In this document: positions 1-8,165 of the stretch, piece after piece
Layout: each line of letters opens with the position of its first letter
Numbering within the stretch: position 1 is the first letter of the stretch
Assembly (NCBI GenBank): GCA_013695175.1
Contig: JACDAZ010000173.1
Span: forward strand, 1-10,937
DNA from: Flavisolibacter sp.
Lineage (GTDB): Bacteria > Bacteroidota > Bacteroidia > Chitinophagales > Chitinophagaceae
DNA length: 10,937 nt
Direction of reading: 5' to 3'
Position numbers and translations under genes: made by a program
Notes under the pieces: model-generated
Database searches by the model: none
What the model saw: the letters and a program-made list of their open reading frames with translations, nothing else
What the model was told of the DNA's origin: nothing

Positions 1-3000
1 TCCAACACAAGCACTTCTTATATAACTTACACCATCAACTGAAACTGATAATAAATTTTCCTGATTACCACCATAACCAAATACAATATTTCTGACTAAT
101 AAATTATGAGCCACATTTATATACTGCCAATTTCGACTAGCAGAATCTAATACAATATTTTCACTTTCAGATTTTGTATTCTGATAATAATGCGATTGAT
201 TAAAACCTGGTTCATGATTTTGCAAGTAAATAAATGAAAAATTATTCCATGCAATATCACCTGCTTCCGGCACAAGTCCTACCCTCCAATAATACACGAC
301 ATTATTAGTGTACGTAACTGTGGATGGAAATTCAATAATTCCACCTATTGAATTTATCGTTTGGGAAATTTTTAAAGGGGAATTGAATTTTTCTGTTGTA
401 TCAAGTTCTAGTCTATACTGTTTAATACTACTGAATGGGTCGGCGGTAGATGCTATAAACTTAAAGCCTTGTTTGTTAACAATAGAATAGTTATACGGAT
501 ACACAGGTCTTGCCTCATCCTCATAAATATAAATTTCCTTAGTAACGGAATTGTTTGTTTCAAATAATTCATCAACTATATTATCAGCATCAACGGTTAC
601 AGTAATCTTATTCAATCCTTTATCACGTAATGGATCAATGGGTATGTTCACAATAACAGAATCAATATATCTGATTCCCGGAATGGTATCACGTGACACT
701 ATTCCTGTTGTACCATCAGGATACTCACGTTTTACTTCTACAACTATATTTTTATTTATTGCCATCCCCATATTGATCATGCTGGCATGTACCTTAAATG
801 ACTGATCAGCAATGGAAACAAAACCAGGAGTCAAGCGAACCATATTATCTTCTATTACATAATCAGGCTTTTCATGCGAATTGATTGATAAAGCTGGATC
901 TCCATGTAAACTTGTTTCTTCACACTGAGCACGGGCATATACATCAACTTCACTTTGATCAGCAAAAACTTTTTCTATTGTGGTTTTCATAATCTGACCT
1001 ATAGATTGCCCATAATGTTGATAAGTAATTCCTCTATATGACCTTGTATTATAAATATGCAAATACTCTACAATTCCAAAGTGACTGCTGGCAATAAATC
1101 CAATAGTGCCCCTGTTTGGTGCCAGCGTAAATCTTTCTGAAATAGTTTCCTTTGTTGTGAATCGAATTGTATTGTAATTATAAAAATCACCTGCATTACA
1201 ACCTAAACCAATAAATACCGGGTATTTGCCCTGGTTATTATATTGTTCAGGATTGTTTAAATTAAATTCAAGTGTAGTTGAAGAAGAGTGACCAAAATAT
1301 GTCATTAAACTAATTCCTTCTTCAAATAATTTGTCCAGCACACCTTCACTAATTTGCTGTATTGCATTTGCCGAGGTTTTTGTAAATGTGGTAACCTTGG
1401 CGCCAAATAATGTATCCTTAATAATATTAGCGTAGTTATTCATGAAGATATCAAGGGTATTTTGCAAACCCGGTTCACTTGAACCAACTATATGAACAAC
1501 ATTTTTCATCCATGCTTTATCTTTTATTAATGGAGATTGAAATTTTTGCTGCTGTTCATACTCTTTCACTTTATTTAAATAATCAGTCACCTCCTGTGGA
1601 TATATAACAGACAGCCTTCCAATGGGCGTTTTTGGTTGACTACTACCGGGGTCCGATACAAGTAACATATCGGAGGCCGGCCACCCAAAAGTTGGTACTA
1701 AATTCAACTTTTGCATATTTTGCTTCTCTGTCAAAGACCATTGTTCACTATACCGCTGGTGTACATAATGAACAGCCTTACCCAATAAAAAAACATTACT
1801 TGGAGCAACTGAAAATTTATTCCTGGAAAACATTAAAAAATTACGTAGTGCAACAGGATGATTTTTTATTCCAAATCCAAATTGATCAACAATGTCTTCA
1901 GTTAAATAAATTTTTGTATTAAATGAACCACCATTTACACTACTTCTGTATTGCCTGTAGTCTTCTACCGGATTAGCGCCATTTGCCCCTGCAAAAAGTG
2001 CAGGATGCGATATGATAATATAATCAGCCTGGTTTTGAGGCAGCATATAGTTTATAAAAGTTTTATATCCTAAAGCACCTATCTCAGATCTGTTTGCCGT
2101 TTCACCACTAATAAGAATAAGCTTTCTTTCAATAGCTGATGGCTCTAACAAAATTCTTACAAGAGAAGGATTGCTTATATCTGCTACATATCTTTTTCCA
2201 TTTGTAATATCATATAATACCGGAGCTGTGTTACCATGTGAAAATCCCGCTATTTCAAGATAATTTCCTGAACCACTTGCAGGTAACGAAAATTCAAAAT
2301 TTTTAGCTCCCCCAAAATGAAAATAACGTGGATAGGTTAATTCCAGTTTTGCAACTGCCATTCTATCCGGTCTTCTTGCAGCCAGATTATGAACCTCTAT
2401 CTGTGCTGTATTAGTACTTATCTTGACTGGACTAAATAAAGTTGAATCTCTCCTGTAATTAAAAAAGTCCATTTGATTTCCTAAAACCGAATCCCCATTT
2501 ACTCTTACCTGGTATCGACGCCTGTTATAAGCATTTCCAAGAATAGAAATTTTAAATTTTGCAGATGGTCCACTGGAATATGTGTATAGATTGGAGAAAG
2601 TATAGTTTAAAACACCGGCACTGTCAATAACCTGTGATGTAAATCCTTCACCTTCTTCATAAGATGATGAATACAAAAATTCACTTCCCACAATCTGGTA
2701 TTTCCCCGAATTTATTGAGTAATTTCTTTGATCAGGAATAACACCTCCATCCCTTACATAGTTGCCTACTGTATGCATAAAAAAAAGCTCCGGAGATAGT
2801 GTATTACCTGCAATATTATTGGTAGTGGATATTAAGCGTTTATTACTACCACTATTGGTAGTTAAAAAATAAGTAGAACTATCTGTTAATAAACTCCATT
2901 TATCATTCAATTGAAAATCTGGATTTCTATACAATGCTTTATCAGGTTTTCCATCATTATACTCCCCCCAAAACTCAATATAATCAGATGCTGAAAAAGT

Positions 3001-3246
3001 ACCGGTTGATGCAGAAGTATATATAGGCACTTCAACTCCATTTCTCCAAAGCTGAAAATCCTGTGCTTGCACGCTTCCCAGCCCTGCTGTTACTAAAATG
3101 TCATTAGATATTCTGTGAAGACCTTCTTTACCTACTTTAAATTTGTAATAGGTTTTATTATAATCTGCAATCCATTCGTTATTGTATACCTGGCTATCTG
3201 CACTTAAGCCTGATATTATCAATAAACAAACTAGAAAATTTTTCAT
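1..3246 (-). CDS. porU2: PorU-family C25 (gingipain-like) peptidase, putative T9SS sortase PorU2; 3' end beyond window
   Basis: The frame is open for 1082 codons from an ATG at 3246 to the left edge with no stop, so the C-terminus is missing. Residues 1-19 form a signal peptide (KNFLVCLLIISGLSADSQ). A large beta-rich N-terminal region precedes the C25 domain at about 405-795. That domain shows a conserved GRLSV stretch near 543, the catalytic His653 in YFGHSS, the catalytic Cys683 in GLGCNAG, and an HGDPAL motif near 781. Residues about 800-908 resemble a CARDB adhesion-like domain (INMG, DADN, VDELFETNNSV), followed by a beta-sandwich-like region with YYWRVG. PorU proteins are outer-membrane sortases that remove the C-terminal signal of T9SS cargo and attach it to lipopolysaccharide. 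The CARDB-like extension argues for the PorU2 paralogue rather than classical PorU. It lies 25 bases downstream of a PorV-like gene and is probably cotranscribed with it. C25 membership is firm; the PorU2 name and sortase role are inferred. Confidence 0.85.
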   Translation of the reverse strand, partial: MKNFLVCLLIISGLSADSQVYNNEWIADYNKTYYKFKVGKEGLHRISNDILVTAGLGSVQAQDFQLWRNGVEVPIYTSASTGTFSASDYIEFWGEYNDGKPDKALYRNPDFQLNDKWSLLTDSSTYFLTTNSGSNKRLISTTNNIAGNTLSPELFFMHTVGNYVRDGGVIPDQRNYSINSGKYQIVGSEFLYSSSYEEGEGFTSQVIDSAGVLNYTFSNLYTYSSGPSAKFKISILGNAYNRRRYQVRVNGDSVLGNQMDFFNYRRDSTLFSPVKISTNTAQIEVHNLAARRPDRMAVAKLELTYPRYFHFGGAKNFEFSLPASGSGNYLEIAGFSHGNTAPVLYDITNGKRYVADISNPSLVRILLEPSAIERKLILISGETANRSEIGALGYKTFINYMLPQNQADYIIISHPALFAGANGANPVEDYRQYRSSVNGGSFNTKIYLTEDIVDQFGFGIKNHPVALRNFLMFSRNKFSVAPSNVFLLGKAVHYVHQRYSEQWSLTEKQNMQKLNLVPTFGWPASDMLLVSDPGSSQPKTPIGRLSVIYPQEVTDYLNKVKEYEQQQKFQSPLIKDKAWMKNVVHIVGSSEPGLQNTLDIFMNNYANIIKDTLFGAKVTTFTKTSANAIQQISEGVLDKLFEEGISLMTYFGHSSSTTLEFNLNNPEQYNNQGKYPVFIGLGCNAGDFYNYNTIRFTTKETISERFTLAPNRGTIGFIASSHFGIVEYLHIYNTRSYRGITYQHYGQSIGQIMKTTIEKVFADQSEVDVYARAQCEETSLHGDPALSINSHEKPDYVIEDNMVRLTPGFVSIADQSFKVHASMINMGMAINKNIVVEVKREYPDGTTGIVSRDTIPGIRYIDSVIVNIPIDPLRDKGLNKITVTVDADNIVDELFETNNSVTKEIYIYEDEARPVYPYNYSIVNKQGFKFIASTADPFSSIKQYRLELDTTEKFNSPLKISQTINSIGGIIEFPSTVTYTNNVVYYWRVGLVPEAGDIAWNNFSFIYLQNHEPGFNQSHYYQNTKSESENIVLDSASRNWQYINVAHNLLVRNIVFGYGGNQENLLSVSVDGVSYIRSACVG

Positions 3247-3249
3247 TTG

Positions 3250-3266
3250 AGTTGGTTATAGTTGGT
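3250..3266 (-). repeat. Short direct repeat in the porV2-porU2 linker
   Basis: On the minus strand, ACCAACT occurs twice with a 10-base period just upstream of the porU2 ATG at 3246. It fills most of the 25-base linker between the two genes. There is no purine-rich Shine-Dalgarno sequence. The repeat may be incidental or may act as a translation-initiation or regulatory element; function is unknown. Confidence 0.4.
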
Positions 3267-3271
3267 ACGAA

Positions 3272-4384
3272 TTAATTTTTATTTTTTTTCTTTTTATCAT
3301 TTATCAAATCAACCTGTAAAGAAAAAACATGGGTATATAATGAACTTGATTGATTAGCCAAATTAGTAAGTGCATAATCTATACGAACATTTTGAAGTTT
3401 AAATCCTGCCCCTACACTGGGTTGATAAATCCAAACTTTAGTTTGATTGAGCGTATCCTTATCCGCCAGTGCCTGTTGAAAATTATTAATGCCCCCCCTT
3501 ATAAAAAGTACCTTATTGATGCTTGCTTCAACACCTAGTTTAGGATCAATGCTTACAGGGTTGGAACTGATTACTGTATTGCGCTTGCCATCAAATGTAA
3601 AATCAAGATTTGCTTCTGCTAAAAGACCTACTGATTTACTTAATGAAAACTCACGGGCCACACCAGCCACTAATCTTGGGGCCGTCATTTCAGTAGATTT
3701 TACCGGAATATCATTATTAGTCAGATATAATACTTCCTTTTCTCTTTCAGTAAAATTGAATGACCATGAATTAAAAGTGGTAGTTATGTCACGACCTGCA
3801 AATCCAAATCTCCATTTATTTGATTCTATCTGTAACCCTGCATCAAGTCCAAAACCCCATGCTTTTGCAAATGTGCCAACACTCCTGTGTATAATTTTAG
3901 CATTTACTCCAAAATGAATATTTTTCTTTTCAGATTGCTTAAGAGTCTGACCCAAAGAAACAAGAAAAGCATAATCGGCAGAACTGAATTCCTTAATGTT
4001 GTTATAATTGATAGTACCATCTGGTTCCACTAAAAATAAAGTATTGGGTATGTCGTCAACAGCAAAACGTATAGCAGTTATACCAAGGGTTCTTTTATTA
4101 CCTGCCATAGGAAAAGCCAGGCTGGCATAATCAAATTTACCTATACCTGAAAAATATTCAGCATGCATTAAGTTAGCTGAGGCATTGTCTTTTACTCCTG
4201 TAAGTCCCGCAGGATTCCAATAGCCTGCAGTACCATCTTTTACAGAGGCTACCTGGGCACTTCCCATAGCAAGTCCGCGGGCACCAACACCAATATTTAA
4301 AAATTCATTTGAATATTTTCGAAATTGGGCTTGTGAGTTTAAAGACAATAAAATGATGAAAAAGAAGCAGAGGTGGATTCTCAT
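3272..4384 (-). CDS. porV2: PorV/PorQ-family outer-membrane barrel protein, putative PorV2
   Basis: This is a 370-residue protein starting at the ATG at 4384. I chose this start because it gives a clean signal peptide (MRIHLCFFFIILLSLNSQAQ, cleavage after residue 20). The frame stays open 64 codons further upstream to 4576, but that stretch looks non-coding and would cover the whole tyrS leader; an intermediate ATG at 4429 is the next best choice. The mature start carries the family hallmark IGVGARGLAMGSAQVA followed by GYWNPAGL (residues 31-61). Alternating beta-strands follow, as expected of a FadL-like outer-membrane barrel. PorV shuttles T9SS cargo to the PorU sortase, and here the gene sits directly upstream of a PorU-like gene. 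That pairing supports a dedicated PorV2/PorU2 function. The C-terminus is a lysine/asparagine tail (KKKKNKN) rather than a terminal aromatic. Family assignment is strong; the V2 subtype is inferred from context. Confidence 0.82.
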   Translation of the reverse strand: MRIHLCFFFIILLSLNSQAQFRKYSNEFLNIGVGARGLAMGSAQVASVKDGTAGYWNPAGLTGVKDNASANLMHAEYFSGIGKFDYASLAFPMAGNKRTLGITAIRFAVDDIPNTLFLVEPDGTINYNNIKEFSSADYAFLVSLGQTLKQSEKKNIHFGVNAKIIHRSVGTFAKAWGFGLDAGLQIESNKWRFGFAGRDITTTFNSWSFNFTEREKEVLYLTNNDIPVKSTEMTAPRLVAGVAREFSLSKSVGLLAEANLDFTFDGKRNTVISSNPVSIDPKLGVEASINKVLFIRGGINNFQQALADKDTLNQTKVWIYQPSVGAGFKLQNVRIDYALTNLANQSSSLYTHVFSLQVDLINDKKKKNKN

Positions 4385-4445
4385 CTGGTTTAATTTCAGG
4401 AAGGAAATGGTGGTGTAAAGTTGGTTCATAAGGATAGGCTGGCGA

Positions 4446-4453
4446 CAAAAATA
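4446..4453 (-). promoter_or_regulatory. Candidate Bacteroidota -7 box for porV2-porU2
   Basis: Read on the minus strand this is TATTTTTG, matching the Bacteroidota -7 consensus TAnnTTTG. It would place a transcription start near 4439, about 55 bases before the chosen porV2 ATG. No good -33 TTG is seen at the usual distance, so support is motif position only. Confidence 0.3.
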
Positions 4454-4555
4454 CTCTTTTGAAGCAGAAATCCTAAGTTTTTCGCCGGAAATCATTGAGG
4501 TTCTAAAACGTTTATATAAAGATAAAATTGCATTAAAAACAAACTTACGCTGACT

Positions 4556-4563
4556 TACTTTTG
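4556..4563 (+). promoter_or_regulatory. Candidate Bacteroidota -7 box for tyrS
   Basis: TACTTTTG matches TAnnTTTG and lies 19 bases before the tyrS ATG, implying a very short 5' leader. A TTG occurs at 4528-4530, but the 25-base spacer is longer than usual. The leader has no T-box-like GGUACC antiterminator element. Confidence 0.33.
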
Positions 4564-4582
4564 CCTTTAAAAGCAAATTTTG

Positions 4583-5860
4583 ATGAATTTGATTGAAGAA
4601 TTACGCTGGAGAGGACTAATTCACGATATTATGCCTGGGACTGAAGAGCAGTTATCAAAAGAGATGACGACAGGATACGTAGGTTTTGATCCTACGGCTG
4701 ACAGCTTGCATATTGGAAGTTTGGTGCCCATAATATTATTGGTTCACATGCAAAAAGCCGGGCATAAACCCATTGCTTTAATCGGCGGCGCTACCGGCAT
4801 GATTGGCGACCCTTCAGGTAAAAGTGAGGAAAGAAATCTTTTAAGTGAAGAAACCCTTAATGAGAATATCAACGGCATCAAAATACAATTGAGTCGATTT
4901 CTCGATTTCAGCTCAAAGCAGCCAAACAGTGCTGAACTGGTCAATAATTATGACTGGTTTAAACCAATATCTTTTATAGATTTTTTGCGTGATGTGGGTA
5001 AACACATAACTATAAATTATATGATGGCAAAGGATAGCGTAAAAAAACGTATTGAAGGAGAAACAGGCATAAGCTATACAGAATTTGCTTATCAACTCAT
5101 GCAGGGATATGATTTTTTATGGCTGTATCAAAACAAAAACTGCAAACTTCAATTTGGCGGCAGCGACCAGTGGGGTAATATGACAACCGGTGCAGAATTA
5201 GTAAGGCGTAAAGCTGCCGGTGAGGCTTTTGTTTTTACCAATCCTCTTATCACAAAATCTGATGGCGGAAAATTTGGAAAAACTGAAAAAGGAAATATCT
5301 GGCTGGATGCATCAAAAACATCTCCTTACCAATTTTACCAATTTTGGCTAAATGCAGCCGATGCAGATGCAGAAAAATGGATCAGGATATTTACATTCAT
5401 GCCTCATAATGAAATATTATCTGTTATAAAAGAACATGAAGCAGATCCATCGCAAAGAATAGTTCAAAAGCGATTAGCTGAAGAGGTAACAAAGTTTGTT
5501 CATGGTGAAGAAGAATTAAAAAAAGCTATCACTACCACCCAAAAATTATTTGATAAACAACATGCACCTGCCGAATATTTAACTGTTGAAGATTTGGAGA
5601 GTATGGAAGGTATTGTAAAAGTAAATTACGAGAAGATGAAACTGGAATCAGGTGTTGAAATTGTAAATTTCCTGGCAGAAACAATGATCTTACCCAGTAA
5701 AGGAGAAGCGAGAAAAATGGTTCAAAACAGTGGTATAAGCATCAACAGAAAAAAAGTAGATACGCAGGCATTTAAGGTGCAGATGTCCAACCTGCTACAT
5801 GATAAATACATACTGGTGCAAAAGGGAAAGAAAAATTATTACCTGGTAGAAGCTGTATAA
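4583..5860 (+). CDS. tyrS: Tyrosyl-tRNA synthetase
   Basis: This is a class Ic aminoacyl-tRNA synthetase that charges tRNA-Tyr with tyrosine in the cytoplasm using ATP. The protein has 425 residues, close to the 424 of E. coli TyrRS. The Rossmann catalytic domain has YVGFDPTADSLHIGS (HIGH-type motif HIGS at 43-46), the tyrosine-pocket region with QLMQGYDF and QFGGSDQWGN (about 171-199), and the KMSKS-equivalent KFGKT at 230-234. An anticodon-binding segment and a C-terminal S4 RNA-binding domain (about 360-420, with KGEARKMVQNSGISIN) follow. I chose the ATG at 4583 over the in-frame TTG at 4580. The gene is divergent from porV2, with 198 bases between the two ATGs. Its TAA stop directly touches the stop of the convergent cyanophycinase gene. 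It looks intact and is essential housekeeping. Confidence 0.97.
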   Translation: MNLIEELRWRGLIHDIMPGTEEQLSKEMTTGYVGFDPTADSLHIGSLVPIILLVHMQKAGHKPIALIGGATGMIGDPSGKSEERNLLSEETLNENINGIKIQLSRFLDFSSKQPNSAELVNNYDWFKPISFIDFLRDVGKHITINYMMAKDSVKKRIEGETGISYTEFAYQLMQGYDFLWLYQNKNCKLQFGGSDQWGNMTTGAELVRRKAAGEAFVFTNPLITKSDGGKFGKTEKGNIWLDASKTSPYQFYQFWLNAADADAEKWIRIFTFMPHNEILSVIKEHEADPSQRIVQKRLAEEVTKFVHGEEELKKAITTTQKLFDKQHAPAEYLTVEDLESMEGIVKVNYEKMKLESGVEIVNFLAETMILPSKGEARKMVQNSGISINRKKVDTQAFKVQMSNLLHDKYILVQKGKKNYYLVEAV

Positions 5861-6754
5861 TTATTCTGTAATGACCTGCTTTTTTATTACTGCACCCTCC
5901 CTGGCTTCCATTAAAAATTTTCTGTCCTGTAGTATATATCCGTTTCCTTTTTCACAAAAATGAACTTTCAAATTCTCAATAGAAACAGGATTTCCATCAG
6001 GTATATCTCCAATATTAGAATGTCTTATTTCATGACCATCAATAATAATAACCAACCCGCTGCCAATAGCTTCCATTATATTTCCTTCTGTTATCAGCAT
6101 GCCCGTATCTTCTCCCAAACCAATACCAATACAGGATGGATTACAGGCAACTGCCTGTGCAAGCCTTCCAAATCTTCCTCTTTTTTCAAAATGAGAATCT
6201 ATAATTACGTCATCTATTAAACCTAGGCCTGTTGTTATTTTTACCTCCCCTTTTAAGTGTGCCCGTGTTGAATTTCCCTCATAGATCATAGTATTACTCA
6301 TAGCCATTGCTCCGGCAGAAGTTCCTGATATTACAAAATTTTCATTGTGATAACGATCCAGTAGAATGCGAAGAAAATCAGTACCACCAAATATTGAAGA
6401 AAGACGCATTTGGTTACCCCCGGTAAACATAACTGCGTCACAGTTCTTTAGGGAGTCAATATGTTCCTGCTTTGTTGCATCATACCTGTTCCTGATATCC
6501 ATTACACCAATATTAATGCAACCTATTTTACCAAATGCATTTATGTAATTGTTGCCCGTTTCATAAGGTATCATAGAAGCAGTAGTCACAATTTCTATCC
6601 GGGCTTTATTACCACCTGCTTCTTCAACAAACCTCCTTAAAATGCCAAGCTCAAAGAAATTAAGATTATTCCTGTGAATCTCTCCTTTCTCCAGGTCAGT
6701 GCCTTTATCTTCTGCACCGCCAATTGCTATTAGTTTCCCTTTGGGTTTATTCAT
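5861..6754 (-). CDS. cphB: Cyanophycinase (peptidase family S51)
   Basis: This is a 297-residue protein from the ATG at 6754; the TTG codon just before it is an unlikely start. Cyanophycinase hydrolyses the storage polymer cyanophycin (multi-L-arginyl-poly-L-aspartate) to beta-Asp-Arg dipeptides. S51 signatures are clear: an N-terminal GKLIAIGGAEDK, the VMFTGGNQMRL turn, the nucleophile Ser146 in SGTSAGA, His188 in DSHFEKRGRFGRL, and Glu215 in GIGLGEDTG. These correspond to the Ser-His-Glu catalytic residues of cyanobacterial CphB. It is slightly longer than the 271-residue Synechocystis enzyme. No signal peptide is visible, so the enzyme is probably cytoplasmic. It lies 50 bases downstream of an aminotransferase-like gene on the same strand and probably shares its transcript. 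No cyanophycin synthetase or isoaspartyl dipeptidase is nearby, so the true substrate could be imported or locally made polymer, or another beta-aspartyl peptide. Confidence 0.93.
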   Translation of the reverse strand: MNKPKGKLIAIGGAEDKGTDLEKGEIHRNNLNFFELGILRRFVEEAGGNKARIEIVTTASMIPYETGNNYINAFGKIGCINIGVMDIRNRYDATKQEHIDSLKNCDAVMFTGGNQMRLSSIFGGTDFLRILLDRYHNENFVISGTSAGAMAMSNTMIYEGNSTRAHLKGEVKITTGLGLIDDVIIDSHFEKRGRFGRLAQAVACNPSCIGIGLGEDTGMLITEGNIMEAIGSGLVIIIDGHEIRHSNIGDIPDGNPVSIENLKVHFCEKGNGYILQDRKFLMEAREGAVIKKQVITE

Positions 6755-6776
6755 CAATCTTCTTCTTCTGTTTCTA

Positions 6777-6784
6777 CAAATTTA
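6777..6784 (-). promoter_or_regulatory. Candidate internal -7 box for cphB
   Basis: Read on the minus strand this is TAAATTTG, matching TAnnTTTG. It lies 22 bases before the cphB ATG, inside the 50-base gap after the aminotransferase gene. It could give cphB its own transcript, but no clear -33 element accompanies it and AT-rich spacers match by chance fairly often. Confidence 0.27.
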
Positions 6785-6804
6785 ATATGCACAATTTTTA
6801 TTCC

Positions 6805-8100
6805 TTAGCTTTTTGCGAATTCTCTGATGCCTTTAACCAAAATATCAAGATTTGCAGTAGTAGTATACACATTTGGTGTTACTCTTACTCCTTTTATATT
6901 TTCCCATTCTATACCTACTGTATGAATTTTATATTTATTCATTAAAAAACTGTCCAAATCACCGGGCTTCTTTCCTTCTACAGAAACCATTCCTATTGCA
7001 CCGCCCCATTTAGGATCTAATGAAGTGTGGAGCTTTACTTTTGTTTCATCCTTTACCTTTTGCATCCAGTAATTCTTCAAATAATGCAGACGCTTTTCTT
7101 TTCTTTCACTGCCAATCATATGGTGAAATTCAAGTGCTTTTCCTATTGCTTGTTCAATAAAAAAAGGCCTGGTTCCTAAGTGTTCAAACTTCCTGATATC
7201 ATCTTTTAATGGCTCACCTGAAGCAAATAAGGGATAAAGATTTTTAATCTTTTCTTTTCTTACATAAAGCAAACCACTACCTATAGGTGCATACAACCAT
7301 TTGTGGAGGCTGCTGGCAAAATAATCTGCATTTAAAGAAGGTATGGTAAAATTTATATGCGCAAAGCTATGTGCACCATCCACTAAAACTTCTATGCCTC
7401 TTTTTTTAGCTTCATCAGCAATACGCTCTACCGGTAAAATTTGCCCGTTCCAGTTGATAATATGCGTTATGTGTACTACTTTGGTTTTAGGTGTAAATGC
7501 ATTTACATATTGTTGTACCAAATAGTTTTCATCATCTGAAGGCAATTCAAGATTGATCCATTTTAATTTGATGTTATCTCTCAACTCTCTTTGCTTCCAT
7601 GCATTCACCATATTTGGATAATCCTGCTTTGCCGCTACTACTTCATCGCCTGGTTTTAATGGCAAGCCAAATATCACTGTCTCTAATCCTTCTGAAGAAT
7701 TCCTATTGATAGCTATTTCTTCGGCAGATGTACCAGCTAATTGTGCCAGGTTTTCTCTCAAAGTTTCTCTTCCCTGGTCCAGTATCCTCCACATATAATA
7801 ACTGGGAGCTTCATTACTATAATCGTAATATCTTTTCATGGCATCCTGCACTGTTTTTGGAGCAGGAGAAACACCACCATTATTCAGGTTAATGAGTGAA
7901 GGAGAAACAGTAAATGCCTGTTGTATATAATACCAAAAGTCATCATCGGACGCTAATTCATCCGGTGATATGGATTCTGAAATTTTTAAAGCTTTTTCAA
8001 GATTACGACTCCAAGCCGGCTGAAGAAAAGAAGAAAATAAAGCTGTTGCTGAAACTAAACTTGCTTTATTTAAAAAAGATCGACGGTTTACCATGCTCAT
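6805..8100 (-). CDS. Tat-exported PLP-dependent class V aminotransferase-fold enzyme
   Basis: This is a 431-residue protein of the class V aminotransferase / isopenicillin-N-epimerase-like / cysteine-desulfurase superfamily. The N-terminus is a twin-arginine signal, NRRSFLNKAS at residues 5-14, followed by a hydrophobic segment (LVSATALFSSFL). This predicts export of a folded, cofactor-loaded enzyme to the periplasm or cell surface. The mature part has an N-terminal INLNNGG (about 70-76), NRNSSEGLETVIFGL (about 132-146), the PLP-ring aspartate Asp241 and His244 in VLVDGAH, and the Schiff-base Lys267 in SSLHKWL. The motif GSGLLYVRKEKI follows. A C-terminal small domain ends near 430. The ATG two codons downstream (MVNRRSF) is an equally possible start. 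The actual reaction (epimerase, desulfurase or lyase) cannot be read from the sequence. It precedes cphB by 50 bases, which may or may not reflect shared amino-acid metabolism. Confidence 0.9.
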   Translation of the reverse strand: MSMVNRRSFLNKASLVSATALFSSFLQPAWSRNLEKALKISESISPDELASDDDFWYYIQQAFTVSPSLINLNNGGVSPAPKTVQDAMKRYYDYSNEAPSYYMWRILDQGRETLRENLAQLAGTSAEEIAINRNSSEGLETVIFGLPLKPGDEVVAAKQDYPNMVNAWKQRELRDNIKLKWINLELPSDDENYLVQQYVNAFTPKTKVVHITHIINWNGQILPVERIADEAKKRGIEVLVDGAHSFAHINFTIPSLNADYFASSLHKWLYAPIGSGLLYVRKEKIKNLYPLFASGEPLKDDIRKFEHLGTRPFFIEQAIGKALEFHHMIGSERKEKRLHYLKNYWMQKVKDETKVKLHTSLDPKWGGAIGMVSVEGKKPGDLDSFLMNKYKIHTVGIEWENIKGVRVTPNVYTTTANLDILVKGIREFAKS

Positions 8101-8165
8101 GTCGTTTGTTTTATAAATGTCGTCATCCTAAGAGCTAAGGTAAAATAATGAATAGCGATTACCGC

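Noticed and set aside
308..1922. Plus-strand open frames at 308-490, 551-805 and 1632-1922
   Set aside because: They are antisense to the continuous 1082-codon C25 peptidase frame and show no recognisable domain.
3489..3917. 142-codon plus-strand frame
   Set aside because: It is antisense to the PorV-like barrel gene, which has clear family motifs; the plus-strand translation has none.
4385..4582. T-box riboswitch controlling tyrS
   Set aside because: No T-box-like antiterminator sequence, specifier-loop arrangement or terminator hairpin is apparent, and the candidate promoter leaves almost no leader.
5861..5900. Intrinsic terminator just after tyrS (GTAAT...ATTAC with a T run)
   Set aside because: The arms are only about 5 bases, the T run is inside the loop rather than after the stem, and the sequence is the cphB coding end.
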